DNA of 18,064 bases from Flavobacteriaceae bacterium (GTDB lineage Bacteria; Bacteroidota; Bacteroidia; Flavobacteriales; Weeksellaceae), in the NCBI GenBank assembly GCA_031273305.1, contig JAISSC010000196.1, positions 1 through 18,064 of the forward strand. Direction: 5' to 3'. This document shows positions 1-7,398 of the stretch, piece after piece; the first letter of the stretch is position 1, and every line of letters starts with the position of its first letter. A model generated the notes under the pieces. It saw nothing but the letters and a program-made list of their open reading frames with translations. It did no database searches and was not told the origin of the DNA. A program made the translations under genes and the position numbers.

Positions 1-524
1 TCATATTTTACAGCCAAAGAGGCTTGATTTTTTATAGTATCGGGGAGCGTCCTGTCAAAATTGGTTTGGTTAAGCAGATATTTTTCGTACGTTTGATTCT
101 CAATTTGATGAATAAGTACATTTTTTGTCCATCCGAATTTCTTGGTTGCCAGAATATAAAATTGACGTTGGAGATTATCCTTACATTTATTCAAAATAAC
201 AACGTGCTTCGTCCAACTAATTTCTGCAACCAATGGTTGCAGATTTTCAACATCATGATATTCAGCATAAAACTGAGTCATCAACCAAAGATTGCGTTCG
301 GAAAACCCACTTATTCCCGGAAATTCTTTTTGCAACTCCATAGAGAGTGTAGGCACTACTGCTTTTCCCCAACTCTCAATTTGCTTTTCAGTTATTGATT
401 TTCCAATTTCCCAATATAGATTAATGAGCTGTAAATTCACTATTTTAAGCGCATCATATTGAGCTTGACGAACTTTATGCTTAATTTCAGCAATAAAATC
501 TATTTGTGTTTTATCTAAATTCAT
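1..524 (-). CDS. DUF1016 (YhcG-type) putative PDDEXK nuclease, N-terminal part
   Basis: The gene starts at ATG 524-522 and is open for 174 codons until it leaves the window at base 1, so the 3' end is missing. The translation carries the signature blocks of the DUF1016 N-terminal domain: LYWEIGKSI near residue 33, then SWGKAVV, LQKEFPGISGFSERNL, an EISWTKH block and a closing NFDRTLP segment. In this family the N-terminal domain is followed by a PDDEXK-type nuclease domain, which would lie outside the window; these proteins are found in defence and mobile islands, and their exact role is not well defined. An AGGA sequence about nine bases before the ATG could serve as the ribosome binding site. 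No promoter of the TAnnTTTG type is obvious. Family assignment is firm; activity is unknown because the catalytic part is not visible. Confidence 0.85.
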   Translation of the reverse strand, partial: MNLDKTQIDFIAEIKHKVRQAQYDALKIVNLQLINLYWEIGKSITEKQIESWGKAVVPTLSMELQKEFPGISGFSERNLWLMTQFYAEYHDVENLQPLVAEISWTKHVVILNKCKDNLQRQFYILATKKFGWTKNVLIHQIENQTYEKYLLNQTNFDRTLPDTIKNQASLAVKY

Positions 525-801
525 ATTCTATCCTATAATGTCTTAAATAATTCTTCATTATTCATGCGTATTCGTTTCATCAATCAAGAACTTTTTTTAT
601 TCTATTCAATTTACATAACCGGATTCTTTATTGAAAAACAGTACGAATATAGTGAGAATTTCGTGATAAAAATGATTAATGAAATAAGATTTTACACTGC
701 GCCAATTGATTTCATAAGGTATATTCCTGACTTTGATTATGCGACACACTAAATGATTTTCCAGAACAAACATACCACAAAAATAGTGCTTTTTTCTGCT
801 T

Positions 802-823
802 GCATCACCCAAATCGGTGATGC
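802..823. repeat. Hairpin with 8-bp perfect stem
   Basis: GCATCACC (802-809) is followed six bases later by its exact reverse complement GGTGATGC (816-823). No T-run follows on either strand, so it is not a typical Rho-independent terminator. It is much more GC-rich than its surroundings. It could be a protein-binding site, a repeat-family copy or an mRNA structure; the sequence alone does not decide. Confidence 0.6.
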
Positions 824-906
824 GGAAACTATAAAATTTGGCTATCAGATTGTTACAAAATCAGGCTTTTGAAAATGTTAAAGTTGGGAAAGAGACATAT
901 CAAGAT

Positions 907-939
907 TTGCGTGGTTATTGCGTGGTTCTTGCGTGATAC
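907..939. repeat. Three tandem 11-bp direct repeats (iteron-like)
   Basis: Three adjacent 11-base units start with TTGCGTG: 907-917 (TTGCGTGGTTA), 918-928 (TTGCGTGGTTC) and 929-939 (TTGCGTGATAC). The first two differ only in the last base and the third diverges after TTGCGTG. The 11-base period is about one helical turn, so repeated protein contacts would fall on the same face of the DNA, as in iterons or recombinase arm sites. No replication or integrase gene is within view, so the function is unknown. Confidence 0.7.
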
Positions 940-944
940 GGTTT

Positions 945-959
945 TTAGTATGTTACTAA
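945..959. repeat. Small palindrome next to the direct repeats
   Basis: TTAGTA (945-950), spacer TGT, TACTAA (954-959) form a perfect inverted repeat five bases after the three 11-bp repeats. Direct repeats beside a short dyad recall the layout of a recombinase core site with arm sites or of an operator, but this arrangement is also possible by chance in AT-rich DNA. Confidence 0.4.
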
Positions 960-1063
960 GTACTCCTCATAAGAACGGCATCTTTGGCTACCTATAAGTT
1001 GGTGTAATCGGAAAGGTGTATGTTATCTTTCTTCTTGCATATTTTTTTATTTTAATTACGTGC

Positions 1064-1542
1064 TTATATCGCTTCTTCAATCCAATCTTCGATATTGTCT
1101 TTTATATCATTATAAGCATCGCTACTTTTAGGATCGTAACATTTTACTACACTTGACAATTTTGTTCCATTGTTAAATGTAAATTGTTCAAAAGGATTGG
1201 TGCCTTTATTGCATTTCCCATTTCGCGGACAATTAACGTTGTGAATATAAATACCGACAAGCCCCTTTCCATCTTTCCATCTTTCCACGCTTTTTGTATT
1301 TCATATTTTACCCATTTCCGGTTAGCTGTTTCTTCACCAACAAGGACAACAACACAACTGCGATATTTCATATTGTCATCAATCCACTTTTCTACAGCAA
1401 CATCGCCCTTTCTTTTTACTTCTTCCCAATCATTTTCAGAAACTGGTTTATTACCTTCGATTGCTCCAATATTTCTAATTTGAGCGGCTCGCATTACATC
1501 ATTTTTGTAATGAAAACTGTAAAACACTTGTCTTTTAGCCAT
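1064..1542 (-). pseudogene. ThsB-like TIR (DUF1863/MTH538) gene, frameshifted by an 8-bp duplication
   Basis: The start is ATG 1542-1540 (protein MAKRQVFYSFHYKND...). The frame continues through a V-V-V-L-V-G strand and the NRKWVKYEI motif that holds the presumed catalytic Glu, then shifts within the repeated unit at 1266-1287. The remainder (GLVGIYIHN ... a CNKGTNPF motif ... EEAI, stop TAA 1066-1064) lies in another frame. Deleting one 8-bp unit joins both halves into a 156-residue protein of normal length for ThsB-type TIR proteins. Members of that family in Thoeris defence sense phage infection and convert NAD into a signal molecule. As written, the product would be 131 residues with an unrelated tail after AWKDGK, losing the C-terminal third of the fold. 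The gene begins 19 bases after the preceding TIR-like gene, so it is the last gene of the operon. It could be dead, phase-variable or a sequencing error. Confidence 0.85.
1266..1287. repeat. 8-bp tandem repeat (2.75 copies) causing the frameshift
   Basis: On the plus strand TTTCCATC occurs at 1266-1273 and again at 1274-1281, followed by the partial unit TTTCCA at 1282-1287. Because eight is not a multiple of three, each gain or loss changes the reading frame of the ThsB-like gene. One unit fewer restores the full frame. Confidence 0.9.
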
Positions 1543-1561
1543 GTTTTTTGTATTTAATGAT

Positions 1562-2230
1562 TTATACCGTTTTTCTATTGTTATAATCATTCCTGTTTTT
1601 CCAAATGTTAACAGCAATATCAACATATTTATTGATATTATCTATGAAATCGTCCCACTTGACAGAGTATATATAAGAACTATAACCTTTGTATGGTCTA
1701 TTTTGTCCGTGATATTGGCAATCCGAAAATTCAGGTTGTTTGATATTAAACATATTATACTTTAGAATCTGAAAAAGAACAGAGGTCTGCAGTGTTTTAC
1801 AATTACAATGTGGACAAGTATTATCTTTGATAAAATATTCATAACTTCCACTCTCATCAGGAAGTACAACGGCTAAAATAGCATTTGTTTTACTATTAGC
1901 ATATTGTCGCGATTGCTCTCTCAATGAATACGAGATTTCCCAATGAATCCATTGGTCTTTTTCAGGTGTATCGTTTTCTTTCATCCCTTTTGAAATAAAA
2001 ACAATAGTAACAGAACTGTCAAAAATTTTATTCCCAAGTTTAGAAGCAATAGTTGAATCTGCAAGCGAACTCATATCTTCGCCATCATCTTCTCCTTTGT
2101 TGATATGATCGCTTTTATCTATTTTGTTTTGCAAAATATCAACGTAATCTCTTACTGTTGTCGGCGAGCCTTGAAATTGCCGTACTAATCTGTCGGCGTA
2201 TTTATATGACACAAAAATTTTCTTTCCCAT
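1562..2230 (-). CDS. TIR-like protein (MTH538/DUF1863 type) with a CxxC module
   Basis: The protein begins MGKKIFVSYKYADR if ATG 2230-2228 is used (222 residues). An upstream in-frame ATG at 2242 would add only MVNN and overlap the previous gene by 11 bases; I prefer the MGKK start because the beta-A strand of the TIR fold follows directly. Visible elements are the first strand KIFVSYKYAD, a TTVRDYVDILQNKI helix, the HINKGEDDGED loop, strand SSVTIVFIS and the WIHWEISYSL motif, whose Glu (residue 98 from this start) is in the position of the TIR NADase catalytic Glu. The C-terminal part has CPHCNC near residue 139 and DCQYH further on, possibly a zinc site. Its gene lies between the membrane protein gene and the broken ThsB-like gene in one operon. 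NAD cleavage or signal synthesis is inferred from the family, not shown. Confidence 0.85.
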   Translation of the reverse strand: MGKKIFVSYKYADRLVRQFQGSPTTVRDYVDILQNKIDKSDHINKGEDDGEDMSSLADSTIASKLGNKIFDSSVTIVFISKGMKENDTPEKDQWIHWEISYSLREQSRQYANSKTNAILAVVLPDESGSYEYFIKDNTCPHCNCKTLQTSVLFQILKYNMFNIKQPEFSDCQYHGQNRPYKGYSSYIYSVKWDDFIDNINKYVDIAVNIWKNRNDYNNRKTV

Positions 2231-2231
2231 A

Positions 2232-2678
2232 TTATTGACCATTTATCGTTATACAATCTTTAAAATTCAGTATCAGTCCCCCAAATAAAAGTAGAAATAC
2301 AATCGTGCCGTATAACCAAGCAATTGTTTCTAAAGCTTTACAGAAACAATACTGTCCACCTTGAAACTTTCGTATTGGCATTTCATACAATTTTATTTCT
2401 ACATCTTTTTCAAGCCCTGCTACATTATTATAAACTCCTCTGAATTTACGTTCTTGTTGCAAATAATAAGAATCTAAGAACCAAAATAAAATTGTTGGAA
2501 CTATTCCCAAAAAAATAAATGTAGTGTTAGTTGTAGTCGCATAAATTGCAATTAACGCGGAAACAATAGTTACTGCCATTCCTTTTATTTGAAAGGAATT
2601 TGTATTCATTCGAGTTATTACATTTTGAATGAATTCTAAATGTTGCTTTTTTTCTTCTTTATCTATGATTGCAGCCAT
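2232..2678 (-). CDS. Small membrane protein with three predicted helices, candidate TIR-linked effector
   Basis: This 148-residue protein starts with a charged helical segment (residues 1-30, EEKKQHLEFIQNVITRMN). Two closely spaced membrane segments follow (about 31-49 and 53-70), then a polar stretch DSYYLQQERKFR (69-80), and a third membrane segment at about 118-138. No signal peptide and no Macro, SLOG or nuclease domain is visible. Its start overlaps the end of the upstream TIR gene by 16 bases, and the next TIR-like gene starts directly after its stop, so the three are almost certainly co-translated. A hairpin of two membrane helices beside cytosolic helices is similar in outline to the SLATT class of small effectors, which are thought to disrupt membranes in defence systems. 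That relation is inference. It looks like a widespread but uncharacterised family. Confidence 0.8.
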   Translation of the reverse strand: MAAIIDKEEKKQHLEFIQNVITRMNTNSFQIKGMAVTIVSALIAIYATTTNTTFIFLGIVPTILFWFLDSYYLQQERKFRGVYNNVAGLEKDVEIKLYEMPIRKFQGGQYCFCKALETIAWLYGTIVFLLLFGGLILNFKDCITINGQ

Positions 2679-3217
2679 TGTTTTAAATCTTTTGTAGTAC
2701 CATTTGGATATGTAACAATAAACTCTGTATCCCTGAAAGAATATTTGAGAGAAATCACAGGATAAATCTGCAAGTATTCGCTTCCTGAAAAATCAGTGTA
2801 ATCACTTTTTACAGGTAAGATAGCAATATGCTCAATATATTTGTGTGCATCTCCATATCCTAATTCCCAATTACACCATTTCGAGGAAATCGCATCTTCG
2901 GTAGCCAAAAGGACAAATTTTTTGTTTGATTTGATTTTTTGTTTGATTTTTTGAGCAGTTTCGCCGCTTGTTTTTTGGGGCATTTCTTCATCCATCCAGT
3001 CAATATAAACATCAACTCCTAATCGTTTAAAAAGAGCAATTGTCCGCTTTAAATCTTCGGTGTCGAAATGTTTGTGTGATAAAAACACAGTAACTTCGTT
3101 AGAATAACTATTACGAATTTTACTTTCATTTACCGAATCGGAAAGTTTTTGTACGCTAAAAGTCTTAACATATGACTCTCCAATACTTTTTAATTTTGAT
3201 TTTGTAATTAATTCCAT
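2663..3217 (-). CDS. TIR domain protein (canonical, with catalytic Glu)
   Basis: The protein has 184 residues. After about 40 N-terminal residues with no clear domain, a TIR domain runs from residue 41 to about 140: strand EVTVFLSHKHFD, the LFKRLGVDVYIDWMD strand/loop, a helix rich in Lys, strand KKFVLLATEDA and the motif SSKWCNWELGYGD, where Glu118 matches the catalytic Glu of NAD-cleaving TIR proteins. The C-terminal 45 residues complete the fold (HIAILPV strand). It is the first gene of the four-gene minus-strand operon, 169 bases downstream of dnaK and beyond dnaK's terminator, so it should have its own promoter; none of the TAnnTTTG type is seen in the 100 bases before it. Its role as a sensor or NAD-using signal enzyme is a family-based inference. 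Confidence 0.87.
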   Translation of the reverse strand: MELITKSKLKSIGESYVKTFSVQKLSDSVNESKIRNSYSNEVTVFLSHKHFDTEDLKRTIALFKRLGVDVYIDWMDEEMPQKTSGETAQKIKQKIKSNKKFVLLATEDAISSKWCNWELGYGDAHKYIEHIAILPVKSDYTDFSGSEYLQIYPVISLKYSFRDTEFIVTYPNGTTKDLKQWLQS

Positions 3218-3322
3218 GAGATATAAATTTTAATTAATATTCTGTTTTGCAATACTCAACGCCTTATCTACCTCTTTTTACTCAACTGTCCACAATTGGT
3301 ACTAAATCGAGTATTTAATCTG

Positions 3323-3354
3323 AAAAAGCTGTCCTACTTTTTGGACAGCCTTTT
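3323..3354. terminator. Rho-independent terminator after dnaK (possibly bidirectional)
   Basis: GCTGTCC (3328-3334) pairs with GGACAGC (3343-3349), an 8-base loop between them. For the minus-strand dnaK transcript the stem is followed by TTTTT (complement of 3323-3327), and on the other strand by TTTT at 3351-3354. It lies 33 bases past the dnaK stop and separates this core gene from the TIR operon. Confidence 0.85.
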
Positions 3355-3386
3355 ATTATCATTCGCTATATGTTTATTTAGAGGAG

Positions 3387-5306
3387 TTATTTCACTTCTT
3401 CGAAATCTACATCTTCTACATTATCACTTCCGGAGTGGTTGTCTCCTCCGGTCGATTGTCCTTCTCCTGCCTGAGCTCCTGCTCCTGCATCGGTTCCTCC
3501 TGCCTGACCTGCTTTATATAAATCTTCTGAAGCTGCTGTCCATGCGGCATTAATCTTTTCCATTGCAGCATCAATACCGGCTAAGTCTTTACTTCCATGA
3601 GCCTTTTTTAACTCTTCTAATGCTTCTTCAATAGGTTGTTTTTTATCTGCTGCCAGTTTATCTCCAAATTCTTTTAATTGCTTTTCGGTCTGAAAGATCA
3701 TAGTATCTGCTGCATTCAATTTATCTACTTCTTCTTTACGTTTTTTATCTGCTTCTGCATTTGCTTCTGCTTCTTTTTTCATCTTTTCTATCTCTGCATC
3801 GCTTAAACCTGATGAAGCCTGAATTTTAATGGACTGTTCTTTTCCTGTACCTTTATCTTTTGCTGATACGCTCAAGATACCGTTTGCGTCTATGTCAAAA
3901 GTTACTTCAATTTGAGGAACTCCTCTCGGAGCCGGTGGTATATCTATTAAATCAAATTTCCCGATCTCCTTGTTATCGTTAAACATCGGTCTTTCTCCCT
4001 GTCCTACCCTGATGGTTACTGCGGGCTGATTATCTGCTGCTGTTGAGAAAGTTTCGGATTTTTTGGTCGGGATGGTTGTGTTTGCGTCTATTAATTTAGT
4101 GAAAACTCCTCCGTAGGTCTCAATTCCTAAGGAAAGCGGAGTTACATCCAACAACAACACATCTTTTACGTCTCCGGTTAAAACTCCACCCTGAATGGCT
4201 GCTCCAACGGCAACTACTTCATCCGGATTTACTCCTTTAGATGGTTTCTTCCCGAAGAATTTTTCTACTTCTTCCTGAATAACAGGAATACGGGTAGAAC
4301 CTCCTACTAATAATACTTCATCTATGTCAGAAGTTTTTAATCCTGCATCTTCCAATGCTTTTTTACAAGGTTCCATAGAACGTTTTACCAAATCTGCTGC
4401 CAATTGTTCAAATTTTGCACGTGTCAAAGTCTGAACTAAATGTTTAGGTCCTGAAGCAGTAGCGGTAATGTAAGGCAGATTAATTTCTGTTTGGGTAGAA
4501 GATGATAATTCTACTTTAGCTTTTTCTGCAGCTTCTTTTAAACGTTGTAAGGCGATCGGGTCTGCTTTTAAATCTACTCCTTCCGCAGATTTAAACTCGC
4601 CTGCCAACCAATTGATGATTACATCGTCAAAATCATCTCCTCCCAAATGGGTATCTCCATTGGTCGATAACACTTCAAATACTCCGTCTCCTAAATCAAG
4701 GATTGAAATATCAAAGGTTCCTCCTCCCAAGTCATATACTGCTACTTTTTGGTCTTTATGGGCTTTATCTAATCCATAGGCTAAGGCTGCTGCCGTTGGT
4801 TCGTTAATGATCCTTTCTACTTTTAATCCGGCAATTTCTCCTGCTTCTTTGGTTGCCTGTCTTTGTGCATCATTGAAATAAGCCGGAACTGTAATTACTG
4901 CACGGTCTATTGTTTCTCCCAGAAAATCTTCTGCCGTTTTTTTCATTTTTTGAAGAATCATGGCTGAAATTTCCTGTGATGTATAAAGTCTTCCGTTGAT
5001 ATCCACTCTTGGGGTATCGGCATCTCCTTTTACTACTTTATAAGGAACTCTGGAAATTTCATTGGCATCAGCAGAAAATTTGGTGCCCATAAATCTTTTT
5101 ATGGAATAAACTGTATTATGTGGATTAGTTACTGCCTGTCTTTTTGCAGGATCACCTACCTTTATTTCTCCATCTTCCATAAAAGCGACTACGGAAGGGG
5201 TGGTTCTTTTACCCTCGGCATTTGTGATAACTGTTGGATCACTTCCTTCCATCACTGCTACACAAGAGTTGGTTGTACCTAAATCAATACCTATAATTTT
5301 GCTCAT
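3387..5306 (-). CDS. dnaK: Chaperone protein DnaK (Hsp70)
   Basis: The 639-residue protein is an ATP-dependent cytosolic chaperone that binds exposed hydrophobic segments, working with DnaJ and GrpE. The nucleotide-binding domain (residues 1 to about 383) shows IGIDLGTTNSCVAVMEG at the N-terminus, the YDLGGGTFDISILDLG phosphate-2 motif near 190-205 and VGGSTRIP near 335. The substrate-binding domain opens with the conserved DVTPLSLGIETYGG. A helical lid and a Gly/Ala-rich tail follow, ending in the acidic DVDFEEVK typical of DnaK. Length and start match the family. It stands alone here, with dnaJ and grpE not adjacent. No CIRCE operator is seen in the 235 bases upstream, and no clear TAnnTTTG promoter. 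Confidence 0.98.
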   Translation of the reverse strand: MSKIIGIDLGTTNSCVAVMEGSDPTVITNAEGKRTTPSVVAFMEDGEIKVGDPAKRQAVTNPHNTVYSIKRFMGTKFSADANEISRVPYKVVKGDADTPRVDINGRLYTSQEISAMILQKMKKTAEDFLGETIDRAVITVPAYFNDAQRQATKEAGEIAGLKVERIINEPTAAALAYGLDKAHKDQKVAVYDLGGGTFDISILDLGDGVFEVLSTNGDTHLGGDDFDDVIINWLAGEFKSAEGVDLKADPIALQRLKEAAEKAKVELSSSTQTEINLPYITATASGPKHLVQTLTRAKFEQLAADLVKRSMEPCKKALEDAGLKTSDIDEVLLVGGSTRIPVIQEEVEKFFGKKPSKGVNPDEVVAVGAAIQGGVLTGDVKDVLLLDVTPLSLGIETYGGVFTKLIDANTTIPTKKSETFSTAADNQPAVTIRVGQGERPMFNDNKEIGKFDLIDIPPAPRGVPQIEVTFDIDANGILSVSAKDKGTGKEQSIKIQASSGLSDAEIEKMKKEAEANAEADKKRKEEVDKLNAADTMIFQTEKQLKEFGDKLAADKKQPIEEALEELKKAHGSKDLAGIDAAMEKINAAWTAASEDLYKAGQAGGTDAGAGAQAGEGQSTGGDNHSGSDNVEDVDFEEVK

Positions 5307-5541
5307 ATTTATATTTTTTCTTTTGTTACTACTGTTAATAAACTGCGTTATTATTTTTGTCTATCTATTTTCAATGATTATGCCATAGATATATTTATTT
5401 AATTTTGTCAGTTTTCAACCTTACTGCTATGACATAATGACAATAATTTCTTGATGCAACAAATTTTTATTACACCCTAAAATCAACAGAATCAAACAAA
5501 CGGAGAATGTAAGATTATGAACTTGAATTATGTTTTCCTGA

Positions 5542-7134
5542 TTAAAACTCGTTAGTGAAATGTAGTTTTACGGAGGGATATTTTTCCTGAGTCATGGTAA
5601 TGCTGAAAGCAGAATCTGCTAAAAAAACCAATTGTCCGAATTTATCTTTGGCAAGAAATTTTTGCTTTATCCTTTTAAATTCTAAAAATTCAGCAGATTT
5701 TTCATTCTCAGTTTCTACCCAACAGGCTTTATAAATGTTAACCGGTTCAAAACTGCATTTTGCCGAATATTCATGTTCCAGACGATACTGAATTACTTCA
5801 AATTGAAGTGCTCCTACAGTACCAATAATCTTCCTGTTATTAATTTCCAATGTAAACAACTGTGCGACCCCTTCATCCATTAATTGATCAATTCCTTTTG
5901 CTAATTGCTTGGTTTTCATCGGGTCTTCATTGTTAGTATACCGGAAATGTTCCGGAGAAAAGGACGGAATCCCTTTGAAACTCAACTTTTCTCCTTCTGT
6001 CAGAGTATCTCCTATCCGAAAATTCCCTGTATCGTGTAATCCGACAATATCTCCGGGAAAACTTTCCTCTACTACTTCTTTTTTATCTGCAAAAAAAGCC
6101 GCCGGACTACTAAATTTCATTATCTTATTCTGGCGAACATGCAGGTAATTGGTATTTCTTTTAAAAGTCCCGGAAACGACTTTCACAAAGGCTAGTCTGT
6201 CTCTGTGTTTGGGGTCCATATTGGCGTGTATCTTAAAGACAAAGCCTGTAAAAGCAGATTCTTCGGGTTTTACCAATCGTACATCACTTATTTTGGGAAG
6301 CGGATTAGGGGCGATTTCCACAAAGGCATCAAGTAACTCCCGGACGCCAAAATTATTTAAAGCCGAACCAAAAAATATTGGTTGCAGGGTTCCGTTCAGA
6401 TATTCTTCTTTGGAAAATTCGGGATAAACAGAGGTTATCAATTCTTGTTCATTTCTTAGATTTTCTGCTGCTTTATTTCCCAGTAACTCATCAAGTCCGG
6501 AATCATTGATGTTGTTAATTTCAATGCTTTCTCCTACTTTCTGTTTTTTTTCTTCGGTAAATAACTTGAGATTTTTTTGCCATATATTATAAATTCCCTG
6601 AAAATCCAATCCCATACCTATCGGCCAGGAAAGTGGAGTTACCCGCAATTTTAATTTCTGTTCAACCTCGTCCAACAGATCAAAGGCATCTCTTCCTTCT
6701 CTATCTAATTTATTGATAAAGACCAACATAGGTATATTTCTCATTCGGCAAACTTCCACTAGTTTTTCCGTTTGCTCTTCCACTCCTTTTGCCACATCAA
6801 TTACTACGATCACAGAATCTACTGCGGTTAGGGTTCTATAGGTATCTTCGGCAAAATCTTTATGACCCGGAGTGTCCAGAATATTGATCTTTTTTCCTTT
6901 ATATTCAAATGCCAAAACAGAAGTGGCTACGGAAATCCCTCTCTGGCGTTCAATTTCCATAAAGTCGGAAGTGGCTCCTTTTTTTATCTTATTGCTTTTA
7001 ACTGCTCCCGCTTCCTGAATGGCTCCTCCAAATAAAAGCAATTTCTCTGTCAGCGTTGTTTTTCCTGCATCCGGATGGGAGATGATTCCAAAGGTTTTTC
7101 GTCGGTGGATTTCTTTTTCTAACGTCGTACTCAT
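5542..7134 (-). CDS. prfC: Peptide chain release factor 3 (RF3 GTPase)
   Basis: RF3 is a translational GTPase that removes RF1/RF2 from the ribosome after peptide release. The 530-residue protein has the family's usual length. Motifs: G1 SHPDAGKTT (19-27), the switch I segment with ERQRGISV (62-69), G3 DTPGHKDF (87-94) and G4 NKLD (141-144). The SWPIGMG block and the C-terminal LQFEVIQYRL segment are characteristic of RF3 rather than EF-G. A -7 element (TATATTTG) lies about 20 bases before the ATG. It is flanked by 235 bases before dnaK and 264 bases after the outer-membrane protein gene and is probably transcribed alone. Confidence 0.97.
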   Translation of the reverse strand: MSTTLEKEIHRRKTFGIISHPDAGKTTLTEKLLLFGGAIQEAGAVKSNKIKKGATSDFMEIERQRGISVATSVLAFEYKGKKINILDTPGHKDFAEDTYRTLTAVDSVIVVIDVAKGVEEQTEKLVEVCRMRNIPMLVFINKLDREGRDAFDLLDEVEQKLKLRVTPLSWPIGMGLDFQGIYNIWQKNLKLFTEEKKQKVGESIEINNINDSGLDELLGNKAAENLRNEQELITSVYPEFSKEEYLNGTLQPIFFGSALNNFGVRELLDAFVEIAPNPLPKISDVRLVKPEESAFTGFVFKIHANMDPKHRDRLAFVKVVSGTFKRNTNYLHVRQNKIMKFSSPAAFFADKKEVVEESFPGDIVGLHDTGNFRIGDTLTEGEKLSFKGIPSFSPEHFRYTNNEDPMKTKQLAKGIDQLMDEGVAQLFTLEINNRKIIGTVGALQFEVIQYRLEHEYSAKCSFEPVNIYKACWVETENEKSAEFLEFKRIKQKFLAKDKFGQLVFLADSAFSITMTQEKYPSVKLHFTNEF

Positions 7135-7153
7135 GATATTTCCAAAATGTTTG

Positions 7154-7161
7154 CAAATATA
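7154..7161 (-). promoter_or_regulatory. Bacteroidota -7 promoter element before prfC
   Basis: On the minus strand TATATTTG matches the Bacteroidota consensus TAnnTTTG and ends 19 bases before the prfC ATG, predicting a short leader. No TTTG or TTG is found at the expected distance upstream, so the -33 half is weak. Confidence 0.5.
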
Positions 7162-7398
7162 GAATTTTTATAGGGCAGGTAGGTGATTCTGTTTTTGTTT
7201 TTCTTCAAAGCGGTACATTGAGATACAAAAAATCAGTTGGGAAACATTCTTCAGACGTTATTCCAAAAAATATTGTCCATATAAAATTGTGTAAGAGGAA
7301 AATTATTGGATAAATCAACTTTTTAAGCGTTCATACAAAACACCAAAGTCTTAAAAACCGATAAATGCTTTTTGATATTTTTGTTGTCCTAATATAAT

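Larger units (their letters stand above)
525..1063. other. Gene-poor intergenic stretch of about 540 bases
   Basis: No convincing gene is seen here. Two overlapping short open frames (plus 564-752, minus 606-812) show no recognisable domain, no initiation signal and low-complexity AT-rich composition. The stretch does hold structured DNA: a hairpin at 802-823, three 11-bp direct repeats at 907-939 and a palindrome at 945-959, each listed separately. It separates the DUF1016 gene from the end of the TIR operon. It may be a recombination scar or a regulatory region; this is inference. Confidence 0.6.

Noticed and set aside
564..812. Two short overlapping open frames on opposite strands (62 and 68 codons)
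   Set aside because: No domain, no initiation signal and composition like random AT-rich DNA; they shadow each other.
907..939. CRISPR array from the short direct repeats
   Set aside because: Units are 11 bases and directly adjacent without spacers.
1543..1626. Longer N-terminus of the ThsB-like gene
   Set aside because: The extra 28 residues overlap the preceding gene's end and do not belong to the family; the fold begins directly at MAKRQ.
5307..5541. CIRCE-type heat-shock operator before dnaK
   Set aside because: No inverted repeat of the TTAGCACTC kind is present in the 235 bases.
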